NCBI RefSeq assembly: GCF_900110835.1
Contig: NZ_FOJG01000001.1
Coordinates: 2,759,499 to 2,823,498 of the forward strand
Direction: 5' to 3'
From: Chitinophaga arvensicola
Lineage (GTDB): Bacteria > Bacteroidota > Bacteroidia > Chitinophagales > Chitinophagaceae
DNA length: 64,000 nucleotides
Of the stretch, positions 48,911 through 57,808 are shown one piece after another; the stretch's first letter is position 1; each line of letters starts with the position of its first letter. The notes beneath the pieces are model-generated. The model was given only the letters and a program-made list of their open reading frames with translations. It did no database searches and was not told where the DNA came from. The translations under genes were made by a program, and so were the position numbers.

Positions 48911-50536
48911 ATGAAAAGAATTGTGCTGCTACATGTGATTTGCCTTTTTTTTATAAAAGGATATACCCAATCTGCCGGAGCATCGCTGCCTGCGCTGAAC
49001 CGGGTTATCAGCGAAGCAGCCATCTATGATAAAGCCAAGCAACACGAAATAGATAGTCTGCAGTTGCTGGTACAACTCTCCCCGCCAGACAATGATCTCC
49101 GCAAACGCTACCATCTTTACGCCGCTTTATTCGAGGCCTATAAAGTATATAAGTTTGACTCTGCCTACAGCTATGCCCGTAAAATGAATGAACTGGCGGT
49201 GACACTGCAGGATAAAGCCCTGCTGATGGATACCCGTCTTAAGTTATCTTTTACATTGCTGTCGTCCGGCATGTATAAAGAAACCGCAGATGCGCTGGCG
49301 GGCATGGACGCTGCACAGCTGGCAGACAGTAATAAAGCGAATTACTATGCCCTGATGGCGAGGTTCTATTACGACCTGGGCGACTATAATAAAGATACGG
49401 TGTATACGCCGCGCTATGCGGTAATCGCCGGGCATTATATAGATTCCGCCCTGACTTTCTGGGCAAAGGACAGTTATGACTATATGTATTTTTCCGGGCT
49501 GAAAGCACTGAAAGCGGGTCATAATGAGGTAGCGCAGCCTTACTTCCAATCGCTGCTGGAACGGAAGAACCTTACCCTGCATGAACTTGCAGTTGCTGCT
49601 TCTACCTGGAGCGTTTTCTATACCAACGGAAACGATATAGATAAGGCGATTGAACTGCTGGTAATGGCAGCTATTGCGGATATAAAAACCTCTACAAAGG
49701 AAACTTCCGCCACCTTCATCCTGGCCAATTTATTATATAAGAAGAATGATGTGAAGAATGCATCGGTGTGCATTGAGCAGGCCATTGCGGAATCTACTTT
49801 TTATGGCGCCCGGCAGCGCAAGGTACAGGTGAGTGCCATTCTGCCACTCATAGAAGCCGAGAAGATCAGTATTGTAGAAAGTCAGAAATCAATATTACTT
49901 CGTTATGCCGTTACCGTTACCCTGCTGTTGTTGCTTGTGATTGGGCTGGGGGTGATTATTTATAAACAGGTAAAACGTCTTAAATCAGCGCAGCGGGTCA
50001 TTTCTGCCGCACATGAAAAAGAGCAGGCCATCAACCGGCAGCTGGCGGAAACAAATGATAAGTTATCGGATGCCAACAAGATCAAGGAACAATATATCGG
50101 TTACTTCTTCAACATCAATGCTGCTTTTTATGAGAAGATAGAGAAGTTTAAAAAGTCGGTCGATAAAAAGATCAGTGACCGTAAGCTGGATGATATCCGG
50201 CAGCTGACCAATGCCATTAACCTGAAAAATGAAAAAGAAGAACTGCTGAAACAGTTTGATCATGCTTTCCTGAAATTATTCCCCAACTTCATTACTACTT
50301 TTAATTCCCTTTTCAGAGAAGAAGACCGCATTGTACTGGAAGATCATGAGCTGATGAATACGGATCTGCGGATATTTGCCCTTATCCGTATGGGCATTCA
50401 TGATACCGACAAAATTGCGCATATCCTGCAGTATTCTGTGAATACCATTAACACTTATAAAACCCGGGTGAAGAATAAATCGGTGGTCGTAAATGAGGAA
50501 TTTGAGAAGAAAATCATGGAGATTAAAGCCGTATAA
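48911..50536 (+). CDS. SusR-like DUF6377 sensor-regulator of the PUL
   Basis: 541 residues from ATG 48911; a GTG at 48842 would put 23 polar residues before the signal sequence. Layout: N-terminal signal (KRIVLLHVICLFFIKGYTQ), periplasmic helical TPR-like sensor (about 30-325), one transmembrane helix at about 329-351, a cytoplasmic coiled coil, then DUF6377 and a C-terminal LuxR-type HTH (LMNTDLRIFALIRMG, KIAHILQYSVNTINTYKTRVKNKS). This is the SusR architecture, which senses a periplasmic oligosaccharide and switches on the adjacent susC gene. It lies between GH97 and the SusC-D genes. Confidence 0.9.
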   Translation: MKRIVLLHVICLFFIKGYTQSAGASLPALNRVISEAAIYDKAKQHEIDSLQLLVQLSPPDNDLRKRYHLYAALFEAYKVYKFDSAYSYARKMNELAVTLQDKALLMDTRLKLSFTLLSSGMYKETADALAGMDAAQLADSNKANYYALMARFYYDLGDYNKDTVYTPRYAVIAGHYIDSALTFWAKDSYDYMYFSGLKALKAGHNEVAQPYFQSLLERKNLTLHELAVAASTWSVFYTNGNDIDKAIELLVMAAIADIKTSTKETSATFILANLLYKKNDVKNASVCIEQAIAESTFYGARQRKVQVSAILPLIEAEKISIVESQKSILLRYAVTVTLLLLLVIGLGVIIYKQVKRLKSAQRVISAAHEKEQAINRQLAETNDKLSDANKIKEQYIGYFFNINAAFYEKIEKFKKSVDKKISDRKLDDIRQLTNAINLKNEKEELLKQFDHAFLKLFPNFITTFNSLFREEDRIVLEDHELMNTDLRIFALIRMGIHDTDKIAHILQYSVNTINTYKTRVKNKSVVVNEEFEKKIMEIKAV

Positions 50537-50601
50537 TTTGCCGCTGCATTAAATTTTAAAAAATAATTTGCAAAAAGCTATGAAAAATCCATTTAGCTAA
50601 T

Positions 50602-50609
50602 TACATTTG
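50602..50609 (+). promoter_or_regulatory. Candidate -7 box of the PUL operon promoter
   Basis: TACATTTG, exact to TAnnTTTG, 459 bp before the SusC ATG. No TTG at the 19-bp position (the nearest TTTG is 31 bp upstream), as is common for regulator-dependent promoters. Confidence 0.4.
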
Positions 50610-50952
50610 GTACAGTAGCGTTAAAACAACAACCAGAATTTAAAGAGCATTGATAGTATTAATGGACAGTATGACCCTGTGTTTACTGTAGTTTCCCCGC
50701 TGTGCGTTGGTACTAACAATTATTGAAAACCAGAATTTCGGATCGATTGAAAATTTCACGTTAATTAATCTAACTTTTCATGACTCAACGTTCATTGCAA
50801 CCTGATAGGGCAACACGCTGCCCCTAACTGATCTCCTGACGTTATGTTTTTGCAGTCAACATTATTGTAGTATCCTGCTCATGCGGTAGCGGCATTTGCA
50901 TGTCTGATATGGTGCTGTAGCAGCCATGGCGTACGCTGAATCTACTATTCCC

Positions 50953-51000
50953 TGACATTTTCCCGGAAGGGAAGGGGGCGGACTATGCCCATAAATGTCA
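50953..51000 (+). ncRNA. Possible three-way-junction RNA structure in the susC leader
   Basis: P1: TGACATTT (50953-50960) pairs with AAATGTCA (50993-51000). P2: TCCC/GGGA (50961-50964, 50969-50972) closed by a GGAA tetraloop. P3: GGGC/GCCC (50976-50979, 50987-50990) with a 7-nt loop. All three arms are perfect and nearly contiguous. It ends 68 nt before the SusC ATG. Regulatory function is inferred from position. Confidence 0.4.
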
Positions 51001-51068
51001 AACAAACACGAAATGCGGTGTAAAGCTTCTTTTACGCCATGGGATTCTCATTCCTAAATATTGCATGT

Positions 51069-54068
51069 ATGAAATACTTTTACTTTTTCCTTCACAGGGG
51101 TATTTATTTTTTTGCAGCAATGTGCCTGGTGACCAATTCAGCAGAAGCACAGAATGTGTTGTTTAAAAATAAAAAAGATACTACCGGTGTAAATGCCGAC
51201 TCGCTGGCCTTTTCCAAAGTGAAATCAACCCGGCGCGATTCGATGGGATATTTTCCCAACAATGAGCTCTTCCTGAGACGCAGCGTCAACGGCGCTGTTT
51301 CTGCAGTAGACATCTCTGAAGTAAAGAAACTACCTTATACCAGTATTGATCAGATGCTGATAGGCAGGGTAACGGGAGTGGATGTACGAACACCCTCTGC
51401 GGAACCCGGCAAACGCAACAGCGTGTTTATCAGGGGTACTTCCTCACTGCTGCTCAGCAACCGCGATTTATTTTATGCACAACCAACTTATGTGGTAGAT
51501 GGTGTTCCACTGATTATGGAACACGCATTTGCCTATGATATTCAACGCTTCGATTTCAACAGGATGGGTACAGAAACCAACCTGTTAGGCTTTCTGGATA
51601 TCAATGATATTGAAAGTATCGAAGTGCTGAAAGATTTCGCTGCCAGCGCCAAGTACGGTCCCAACGCGGCAAACGGTGTAATTAATATCGTTACCAAAGC
51701 ACCCCGTGTAGGTCAGATGAAAGTGTCGGTGAATGCTTATGCCGGCCTCTCCCTCAAACCGGTGGTAGATGCGGTGAATGGCAGATACGAAAGTGACTTC
51801 CGCCTGCCTTTTTACCAGAAGTATGCAGATGAAAAACAATGGGGCAACTTCCCCCGTTATCTCGCAGATTCTTCCCAGTCGCGTTACTTCGGTCCTGCCA
51901 ACTGGGATGATCTTTTTTTCAGAAACGGATTGACAGAAGGAATACAGGCTTCCGTAAGTGGTGGTACACCTTATGCCAGTTTCCGGTTCAGCCTGGGGCA
52001 GTCATCCCAGCAGGGTGTATATGATAAAACAGGCATCAAGCGTTACGACATCAATTTCGGTATCAATATCCAGCCACTCAAAGGACTGGTGATCACCACC
52101 GATATCGCTGTTGCCAACCAGGGCCGCAAACGGAATGAATTTATCCGCGACCGCGCCGGGGATGAAGATTACCTGTTTAACTACGATGCTCCCTTATCTC
52201 CCAACAAAGAATACCTGCAACAATATTATACAGACCTGGACAATGTGATTAACAGGAATAAGAATAACTCCGCCCGCATCATTGCCAACGCGAAGTATTC
52301 TTTCTTATCACATTTTACCTGGAATACCCGCTTTGCAATCGATTATGGTCAGAATTTCCGGGACTTCTTTGTACCTACTGCGCTGGGTGAAGGCAACAGT
52401 TATGTATCTAACTACGATGGCCTGAACAGACGACTGGTACTGGATAATTCCCTGCAGTTTGAAAAAACATTCCCGGGCAAACATCACCTGGATATTACGC
52501 TGGGTCAATATGGACAATGGGATAAATGGCGTTACGATTATGGTCGCGCCTACAAAGGTTCCAGTGACTACGTAAAGATTTATCAACCGGGTAATGATGA
52601 TTTCAAGGAAGGACGTTTTGGTAACTTCCGCCTGATGTTTAATACCAAGGATTTCACCCAATCCAGGCTGGCATCTTTCTATACCAACATCGGGTATAAC
52701 TATAACCAGAAATATTTTGTGTCGCTCTACGTGAGAAGGGATGGTACCTCTTATCTCGATGCCAATAACCGCTGGCTGGTGTCACCTACTTTATCTGCTT
52801 CCTGGAAAGTACATAAGGAAGATTTCCTGAAAGAATCTGCCTGGCTGAGCAACCTGAATGTTCGTGCCAGCTGGGGACGCGTAGGCCGTTTGATGATGGA
52901 TGAAATGTATAGCGGAGGCCCGGTTTATAATGTGGACGCAGGATGGAACGGGGTGCCTAATATGTCTACCTACAATGCCTTCCCTGCTATCAACGCCGGT
53001 TATACCACAGGTTATGTAGTACCGGGTACTTCCTGGCCGGTAGTAGAACAACTGAACGGGGGCATCGACATCGGTCTGTTTCACGACCGTGTACGTGCTT
53101 CACTGGATGTATATGCCAAAACAGACCGCAACCTCGTGTTGAAAGTGCCTACACTGGAAGAAGAAGGATATACCGGTATCGTAAAAAATGGGATGGATAT
53201 CCGTAACTATGGTTACGAACTGGCGATTGATGCAGATGTTGTGAAAGGAAAGAAATTCCAGTGGACGACCGGTATCAATCTTTATACCAATCAGAATAAA
53301 TTAATGGCGCTGCCGGATGGTTTAACAGACCTGGTGATCAACGATCGCCGCTTTTTGGTCGGAAAACCGACAGACCGTTACTGGTTACTTATCAATGAAG
53401 GCATCTACAACTCCGATGCTGAAGTACCGGTAAACCCCAAAACAGGTAAGAAAATGTCTTACCAGGGTGTGACCCTTAAAAAAGGAGATCCCAAATGGGC
53501 AGATCTTGATGGCAACTTTGATATCAATGACAGAGACCGTGTGATGAAAGGTCGTTTATCCCCTGCCGTTACCGGTGGTTTTACCAACACGTTCCACTAC
53601 GGCAACTGGGATCTGAACATCTTACTGAACTATTCCTTTGGCCGCAAGTTGATCAACCAGGCCCTGGCAGACCGTTTTGATTTTGCTAACCGCGAAGCGA
53701 TCGATGATCCGAAGTCCATCAAGGAAATCAGCTGGTGGTCGAAGGTAGAAGGAGATTACAGCAAAATACCTTCCTATAACCCATGGAGCGCTGTATATGC
53801 CTACCAGCCTAACCAGACCCTCTTCCTGGAAGATGGCTCTTTTGTGAAACTGCGTGCTTTAACACTTGCCTATAACATGCGTTCGGAATGGATGAAAAGA
53901 TCCGGTATAGAATACCTGCGCATTTATGCAACTGGTAACAACTTACTTACCTGGACCAAATACAAGGGTGGAGATCCGGAAGCTGTCAGCTACTTCGGTT
54001 ATGACGAAGGATACTATAACTGGGCAGCGCCAAGGACATTTACTGTGGGCTTTAATTTTCAATTCTGA
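51069..54068 (+). CDS. SusC/RagA-type TonB-dependent transporter, short N-terminus
   Basis: 999 residues from ATG 51069. The signal peptide ends at AEAQN (near residue 28). The protein goes into the plug after about 55 residues (KLPYTSIDQMLIGRVTGVDVRTPSAEPGKRNSVFIRGTSSLL), then YVVDGVPLIM and IESIEVLKDFAASAKYGPNAANGVINIVTK. It lacks the carboxypeptidase-D-like (CarboxypepD_reg) domain seen in the second SusC of this locus. The barrel ends with AAPRTFTVGFNFQF. It imports oligosaccharides with its SusD lid, encoded next with a TGATG stop/start overlap. Confidence 0.92.
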   Translation: MKYFYFFLHRGIYFFAAMCLVTNSAEAQNVLFKNKKDTTGVNADSLAFSKVKSTRRDSMGYFPNNELFLRRSVNGAVSAVDISEVKKLPYTSIDQMLIGRVTGVDVRTPSAEPGKRNSVFIRGTSSLLLSNRDLFYAQPTYVVDGVPLIMEHAFAYDIQRFDFNRMGTETNLLGFLDINDIESIEVLKDFAASAKYGPNAANGVINIVTKAPRVGQMKVSVNAYAGLSLKPVVDAVNGRYESDFRLPFYQKYADEKQWGNFPRYLADSSQSRYFGPANWDDLFFRNGLTEGIQASVSGGTPYASFRFSLGQSSQQGVYDKTGIKRYDINFGINIQPLKGLVITTDIAVANQGRKRNEFIRDRAGDEDYLFNYDAPLSPNKEYLQQYYTDLDNVINRNKNNSARIIANAKYSFLSHFTWNTRFAIDYGQNFRDFFVPTALGEGNSYVSNYDGLNRRLVLDNSLQFEKTFPGKHHLDITLGQYGQWDKWRYDYGRAYKGSSDYVKIYQPGNDDFKEGRFGNFRLMFNTKDFTQSRLASFYTNIGYNYNQKYFVSLYVRRDGTSYLDANNRWLVSPTLSASWKVHKEDFLKESAWLSNLNVRASWGRVGRLMMDEMYSGGPVYNVDAGWNGVPNMSTYNAFPAINAGYTTGYVVPGTSWPVVEQLNGGIDIGLFHDRVRASLDVYAKTDRNLVLKVPTLEEEGYTGIVKNGMDIRNYGYELAIDADVVKGKKFQWTTGINLYTNQNKLMALPDGLTDLVINDRRFLVGKPTDRYWLLINEGIYNSDAEVPVNPKTGKKMSYQGVTLKKGDPKWADLDGNFDINDRDRVMKGRLSPAVTGGFTNTFHYGNWDLNILLNYSFGRKLINQALADRFDFANREAIDDPKSIKEISWWSKVEGDYSKIPSYNPWSAVYAYQPNQTLFLEDGSFVKLRALTLAYNMRSEWMKRSGIEYLRIYATGNNLLTWTKYKGGDPEAVSYFGYDEGYYNWAAPRTFTVGFNFQF

Positions 54069-55570
54069 TGTTAAAAAACAAGATCATGAGAAATATTGCG
54101 GTTGTTGGGGTCATGCTATTACTGGGCACAGGTATGCTGTCCTGTAAAAAAATGCTGGATGTACCATCACATCGTGCCCTGACGGAAGAAAACATGTGGC
54201 AAACCAAAAATGATGCGCGTGCGGGATTATCGGCCTGCTATGCTTTGATGCGCGCGGCCATGGCCAATGAAAATGCGCATTGGGTGTACGGAGATCTCAG
54301 GGGCAACGATTTTCAGGCTACCAAGCGGGGCGATCTCCGCGCAGTAGTAGAAAGTAACCTGAATGCCAGCTATTCCACTATGGATCAATGGCGCGACTGG
54401 CGCAGATTTTATACGGCCATTGCCCAATGTAATCTCACTATACAAAAACTACCACAGGTAACCACTACCGACTACCGGTATTCACAGAATGAGATGAGAC
54501 TGGACCGTGCCCAGGCGATCTACATCCGTGCCTTTCTCTATTATTATATTGTAAGGATCTGGGGAGATGTGCCACTGGTTACTACTCCTGCTGATGGAAC
54601 CATTAAAACAATTACCCGTGAAAAATGGGAGAAAGTGCTGGACTTTGCCGCCAATGAAGCAAAAAGCTCCATTGATGGCTTGCCCTGGAAATATGATGGT
54701 AAGTCGCCGGAACAACAAGGCGAATACCGTGGTCAGGGTGAATCACATCACATTTCCATCACCATCACCAAGGGAATGGCTTATACGTTGCTCGCACATA
54801 TCTATAACTGGAAAGGAGAGTATGACAAATCACTCGAATGGGCCAATAACGTGATCAGCAACCAATCCAATACAGGCTACGGTTTTGTTAGTCTCAACGA
54901 CTTAACCCGCCTGGACGGAGCTTTCCGTGGACGTATCGGCGCCAACATTTTCCAGATAGACATGAACTTTGACCACGCGGAAATTTCTGCAACGGGTCAG
55001 CTGGAAGACTGGACCCTGCGCGATCCGTATATCCCACGCCGTGAGTCTGAAATCTATGTTCCGAAAGACAGCGTACTGAAGATTTATGGAGAACCACATG
55101 AGCAGCGTCCTAACTTCTTCTTTACGAAGATGGAGGAAACGTATCCCATCTTTTTCAAGATGAAACAGCTCAATAGTTCTGTAAAAGATCCGGTGCTGAA
55201 AATGTATGCCTCCTGTATTATCGTATTCCGTTATGAGGAGCTGTACCTGTTGCGTGCAGAAGCCAAAGCCCGCCTGGGAATGAAGGAAGAAGCACAGAAA
55301 GACCTGAACCAGATCCGTACCACCCGTTCCCTCAAAGGCGTGAACACCGCGATGGATGGCCAGGAACTGCTGGATGCCATTCTGCTGGAACGCAGGAGAG
55401 AGTTGATGGGCGAAGGCTGGTACTGGTATGACCTGGTACATTTCAAAAAGATCCCGCAATATACAAGGCTTACGCAGGCTGATGTGGACAAGGGTGTTGC
55501 CTTATGGCCTATCTCACAGGATGCGTTGTCTAACAACAGCAACCTGACTCAAAATTCTTTCTGGAAATAA
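54068..55570 (+). CDS. SusD/RagB-type glycan-binding lipoprotein
   Basis: 500 residues. ATG at 54068 shares a base with the SusC stop; an internal ATG at 54086 is possible. Lipobox GMLSC (Cys about 26) then KKMLDVPSHRALTEENMWQTKNDARAGLSACYALMRAA, the standard SusD opening. TPR-like helices follow, with AQAIYIRAFLYYYIVRIWGDVPLV and ERRRELMGEGWYWYDLVHFKKI near the end. It is an outer-leaflet lid that captures glycan for the SusC partner. The pair is tightly coupled. Confidence 0.94.
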   Translation: MLKNKIMRNIAVVGVMLLLGTGMLSCKKMLDVPSHRALTEENMWQTKNDARAGLSACYALMRAAMANENAHWVYGDLRGNDFQATKRGDLRAVVESNLNASYSTMDQWRDWRRFYTAIAQCNLTIQKLPQVTTTDYRYSQNEMRLDRAQAIYIRAFLYYYIVRIWGDVPLVTTPADGTIKTITREKWEKVLDFAANEAKSSIDGLPWKYDGKSPEQQGEYRGQGESHHISITITKGMAYTLLAHIYNWKGEYDKSLEWANNVISNQSNTGYGFVSLNDLTRLDGAFRGRIGANIFQIDMNFDHAEISATGQLEDWTLRDPYIPRRESEIYVPKDSVLKIYGEPHEQRPNFFFTKMEETYPIFFKMKQLNSSVKDPVLKMYASCIIVFRYEELYLLRAEAKARLGMKEEAQKDLNQIRTTRSLKGVNTAMDGQELLDAILLERRRELMGEGWYWYDLVHFKKIPQYTRLTQADVDKGVALWPISQDALSNNSNLTQNSFWK

Positions 55571-55582
55571 TAAATCACTGCC

Positions 55583-56725
55583 ATGAAAAAATATTTAATA
55601 CTACTGATGATCACGGCGTGTTTTGCCTGCGAGAAGGGGATGCAGGACTATCGGAATGCAAAGCCGTTGTCGGAAGTACAAGTAAGCACTTACGATTTCC
55701 TTAAACAACAGGGCGGCTTGTATGATACCTTGCTGTTGCTGATAGACCGGGTAGGTCTTACGGATACCCTGAAAAGCCAGCAGGTCACTTTTTTTGTGCC
55801 GCAGGATAACAGTATTACCACGGCTATACGAAATGTAAACTTCGCGAGGGAGCGGCTGGGTGATGCACCTAACTGGACCCTGGACAGTATTCCCAATAAA
55901 ACATGGGACAGCCTGTTGCGCCGCTATATTGTAAGAGGTATCGTTACCGCAGATTCACTGAGATATGCAGATGGGAGTGACCTCACCTCCCTATACGGAC
56001 ATAAAATGAACGGAAAAACCGGTAGTACCAATGCTTCCGGGGCAGTAGGAGGCGGTACCGCAGTGTTGCAATACAGCGACATGAATGATTCCCGTTTTTC
56101 AAAAGACTGGTCCAATGCACTCACGCAGAATGTGGATATCAAATCAAAGAACGGATGGATCCATATCCTGGAAAGCAGGCATGTATTCGGGTTTACTTCC
56201 TTTGTAGGAAAAGCATATCCAAGATCACTGGAACCATTACAGGGGCCTTACCTGGGTTATCCGATTGCGATTCCTGGTGTACTCAATGCCGCAGATTATG
56301 ATGAAGGCCCCAGGTTGGTAGCCTATAAGTATAATAATGCCAACGGAGGAAAGGCTTATCGCAGCGATGATCCCGGAACAGAAAACTGTTCGCAGGGAGA
56401 TGCCCTGACAAGTCCGGGCGGTAACTACAACATCGGATGGACCAGCGATGGAGATTGGGTAAGATACACGGTGGAAATTAAAGAGGCCGGCAAGTATAAC
56501 GTAGATCTGAGAATAGCGGGTAACGGCGGCGGACTTATTTACCTCACCATAGATGATGTAAGGGTATGCGACGATATTCCTATCCAGGGCACCGGCGGCT
56601 GGCAGAACTGGCAAAGTGCTGTTGGTACAGCAGATCTGCCGGAAGGTAAGCACCTGATGAAAGTGCAGATTAAAAAGGCCAATCTCAACCTGCACCGGAT
56701 CACCTTCACCAAAATAAACCCGTAA
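55583..56725 (+). CDS. FAS1-CBM6 fusion lipoprotein
   Basis: 380 residues. Lipobox CFACEK (Cys16). Residues about 35-210 form a fasciclin (FAS1) domain: LLLLIDRVGLTDTLKSQQVTFFVPQDNSI and the closing NGWIHILESRHVFGF are typical. Residues about 240-380 match a family 6 carbohydrate-binding module: NAADYDEGPRLVAYKYNN, DALTSPGGNYNIGWTSDGDWVRYTVEIKEAGKYNVDLRIA and GGWQNWQSAVGTADLPEGKH, with the Trp/Tyr ligand-binding face. It is anchored to the outer membrane and would bind a polysaccharide. FAS1 lipoproteins in SusC-D operons are common in Chitinophagaceae; the CBM6 fusion is less so. Confidence 0.88.
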   Translation: MKKYLILLMITACFACEKGMQDYRNAKPLSEVQVSTYDFLKQQGGLYDTLLLLIDRVGLTDTLKSQQVTFFVPQDNSITTAIRNVNFARERLGDAPNWTLDSIPNKTWDSLLRRYIVRGIVTADSLRYADGSDLTSLYGHKMNGKTGSTNASGAVGGGTAVLQYSDMNDSRFSKDWSNALTQNVDIKSKNGWIHILESRHVFGFTSFVGKAYPRSLEPLQGPYLGYPIAIPGVLNAADYDEGPRLVAYKYNNANGGKAYRSDDPGTENCSQGDALTSPGGNYNIGWTSDGDWVRYTVEIKEAGKYNVDLRIAGNGGGLIYLTIDDVRVCDDIPIQGTGGWQNWQSAVGTADLPEGKHLMKVQIKKANLNLHRITFTKINP

Positions 56726-56728
56726 ACC

Positions 56729-57769
56729 ATGAAGAGGCAAGTATATACTTTTTTCATAGCCGGCGCACTGGCAGTAACGGCAACAAGCTGTTACAAAGAG
56801 CTGCTACCAAAAGAAAAAGAACATTTCAGTAACAACGTTAATTTCGACGGAGATACTTATACGGCCAACTTTGGCCGCACCAATGTTTTCTACGGAAAAT
56901 TCAACGCCGATAATTCTACCCAGCCGCTTACTTTCCAGTTGCTGAATATCCATCGCCCGGACAGTCAGCCGGCGCCCGAACTACTGACGCAGGTGGATAC
57001 CTGGCAGTGGAAAGCCTACTACAGCGGCACGGAGAAAACCATCGCTGAAATCGACGCCAAGCGTTTCCAGGTAAAGAGACCGGTATTGGATATGCGCGAA
57101 AATTCAGGCGACCTGGTATTCTGGGCAACCGATACTTCGAAAATTAAGCCCGGTGTGTACACCTTTGATATCCTGGTAAAGAATAATGGTGGCCAGAAAC
57201 TGTTCCAGAAACAAAAGCTGCAACTGCGCTTACCTCGTCCGTATGAGCCATATGACTACGATGATATTACCGGTTTGCACAAGAAGGATGATAAGAATAA
57301 TCTCATTTATAATCATCCTACACTGGAAGGCGTGCAGGACATGCAGAATAATACTATCAATGCAGACCAGGTAAATGTGTATTTCCATAAAACCGGAACC
57401 GGTAAGAATTCGGTGACCTTTAAAGTATATGATAAGGATTCCGTCCTGATTCCTATGTCAAAATTCAATGTCACGCAATGGGATAGCCTCAAGTACGTCA
57501 GCAACACCATCGGACAGAATGTGTTCTTCGGTTTTAACCGGAAGTTTGCCACAGACAGTTCTACCGTGACCTGGGATATCACTAATCCATACCCGGTGCT
57601 GGCAGATGTTGGTATCAATGAAAGTGCGCGGGTGACATTCACCTATGAACGCGTTTCCTACGGACAGCGCCGGAGAGCTTATATGGGCTATGGCTTCTCT
57701 ATCCTTGAACCAGGAAGCTGGGAAATAATTTTCAAATTCAGGGTGAATCCCAAGTTCATCAACGATTAA
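56729..57769 (+). CDS. DUF5007-like surface lipoprotein of the PUL
   Basis: 346 residues, starting 3 bp after the FAS1-CBM6 stop. Signal peptide with lipobox TATSC (Cys21). The mature part has alternating beta segments: HFSNNVNFDGDTYTANFGRTNVFYGKFNADNSTQPL and later YERVSYGQRRRAYMGYGFSILEPGSWEIIFKF. This resembles the DUF5007 lipoproteins found after SusD genes. It has an Ig-like or lectin-like look, but no sugar-binding motif can be named. It probably belongs to the same transport or binding complex. Confidence 0.75.
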   Translation: MKRQVYTFFIAGALAVTATSCYKELLPKEKEHFSNNVNFDGDTYTANFGRTNVFYGKFNADNSTQPLTFQLLNIHRPDSQPAPELLTQVDTWQWKAYYSGTEKTIAEIDAKRFQVKRPVLDMRENSGDLVFWATDTSKIKPGVYTFDILVKNNGGQKLFQKQKLQLRLPRPYEPYDYDDITGLHKKDDKNNLIYNHPTLEGVQDMQNNTINADQVNVYFHKTGTGKNSVTFKVYDKDSVLIPMSKFNVTQWDSLKYVSNTIGQNVFFGFNRKFATDSSTVTWDITNPYPVLADVGINESARVTFTYERVSYGQRRRAYMGYGFSILEPGSWEIIFKFRVNPKFIND

Positions 57770-57808
57770 CCAGACAACTGTATTCTGAAACATTAAAAAT
57801 TTCGTGCC

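Larger units (their letters stand above)
50537..51068 (+). other. 532-bp PUL leader and promoter region
   Basis: No gene is supported here. It contains an exact TACATTTG -7 box at 50602-50609, a second possible promoter (TTG at 50747 and TAACTTTT at 50771-50778, 21 bp apart), and a three-way-junction-like fold at 50953-51000. It is the likely binding region for the SusR-like regulator and a long mRNA leader for the SusC gene. Confidence 0.6.

Noticed and set aside
50780..50827. A 15-codon frame in the susC leader considered as a leader peptide
   Set aside because: It begins 2 bp after the candidate -7 box, so it would not be in the transcript if that box is used, and it shows no run of any codon.
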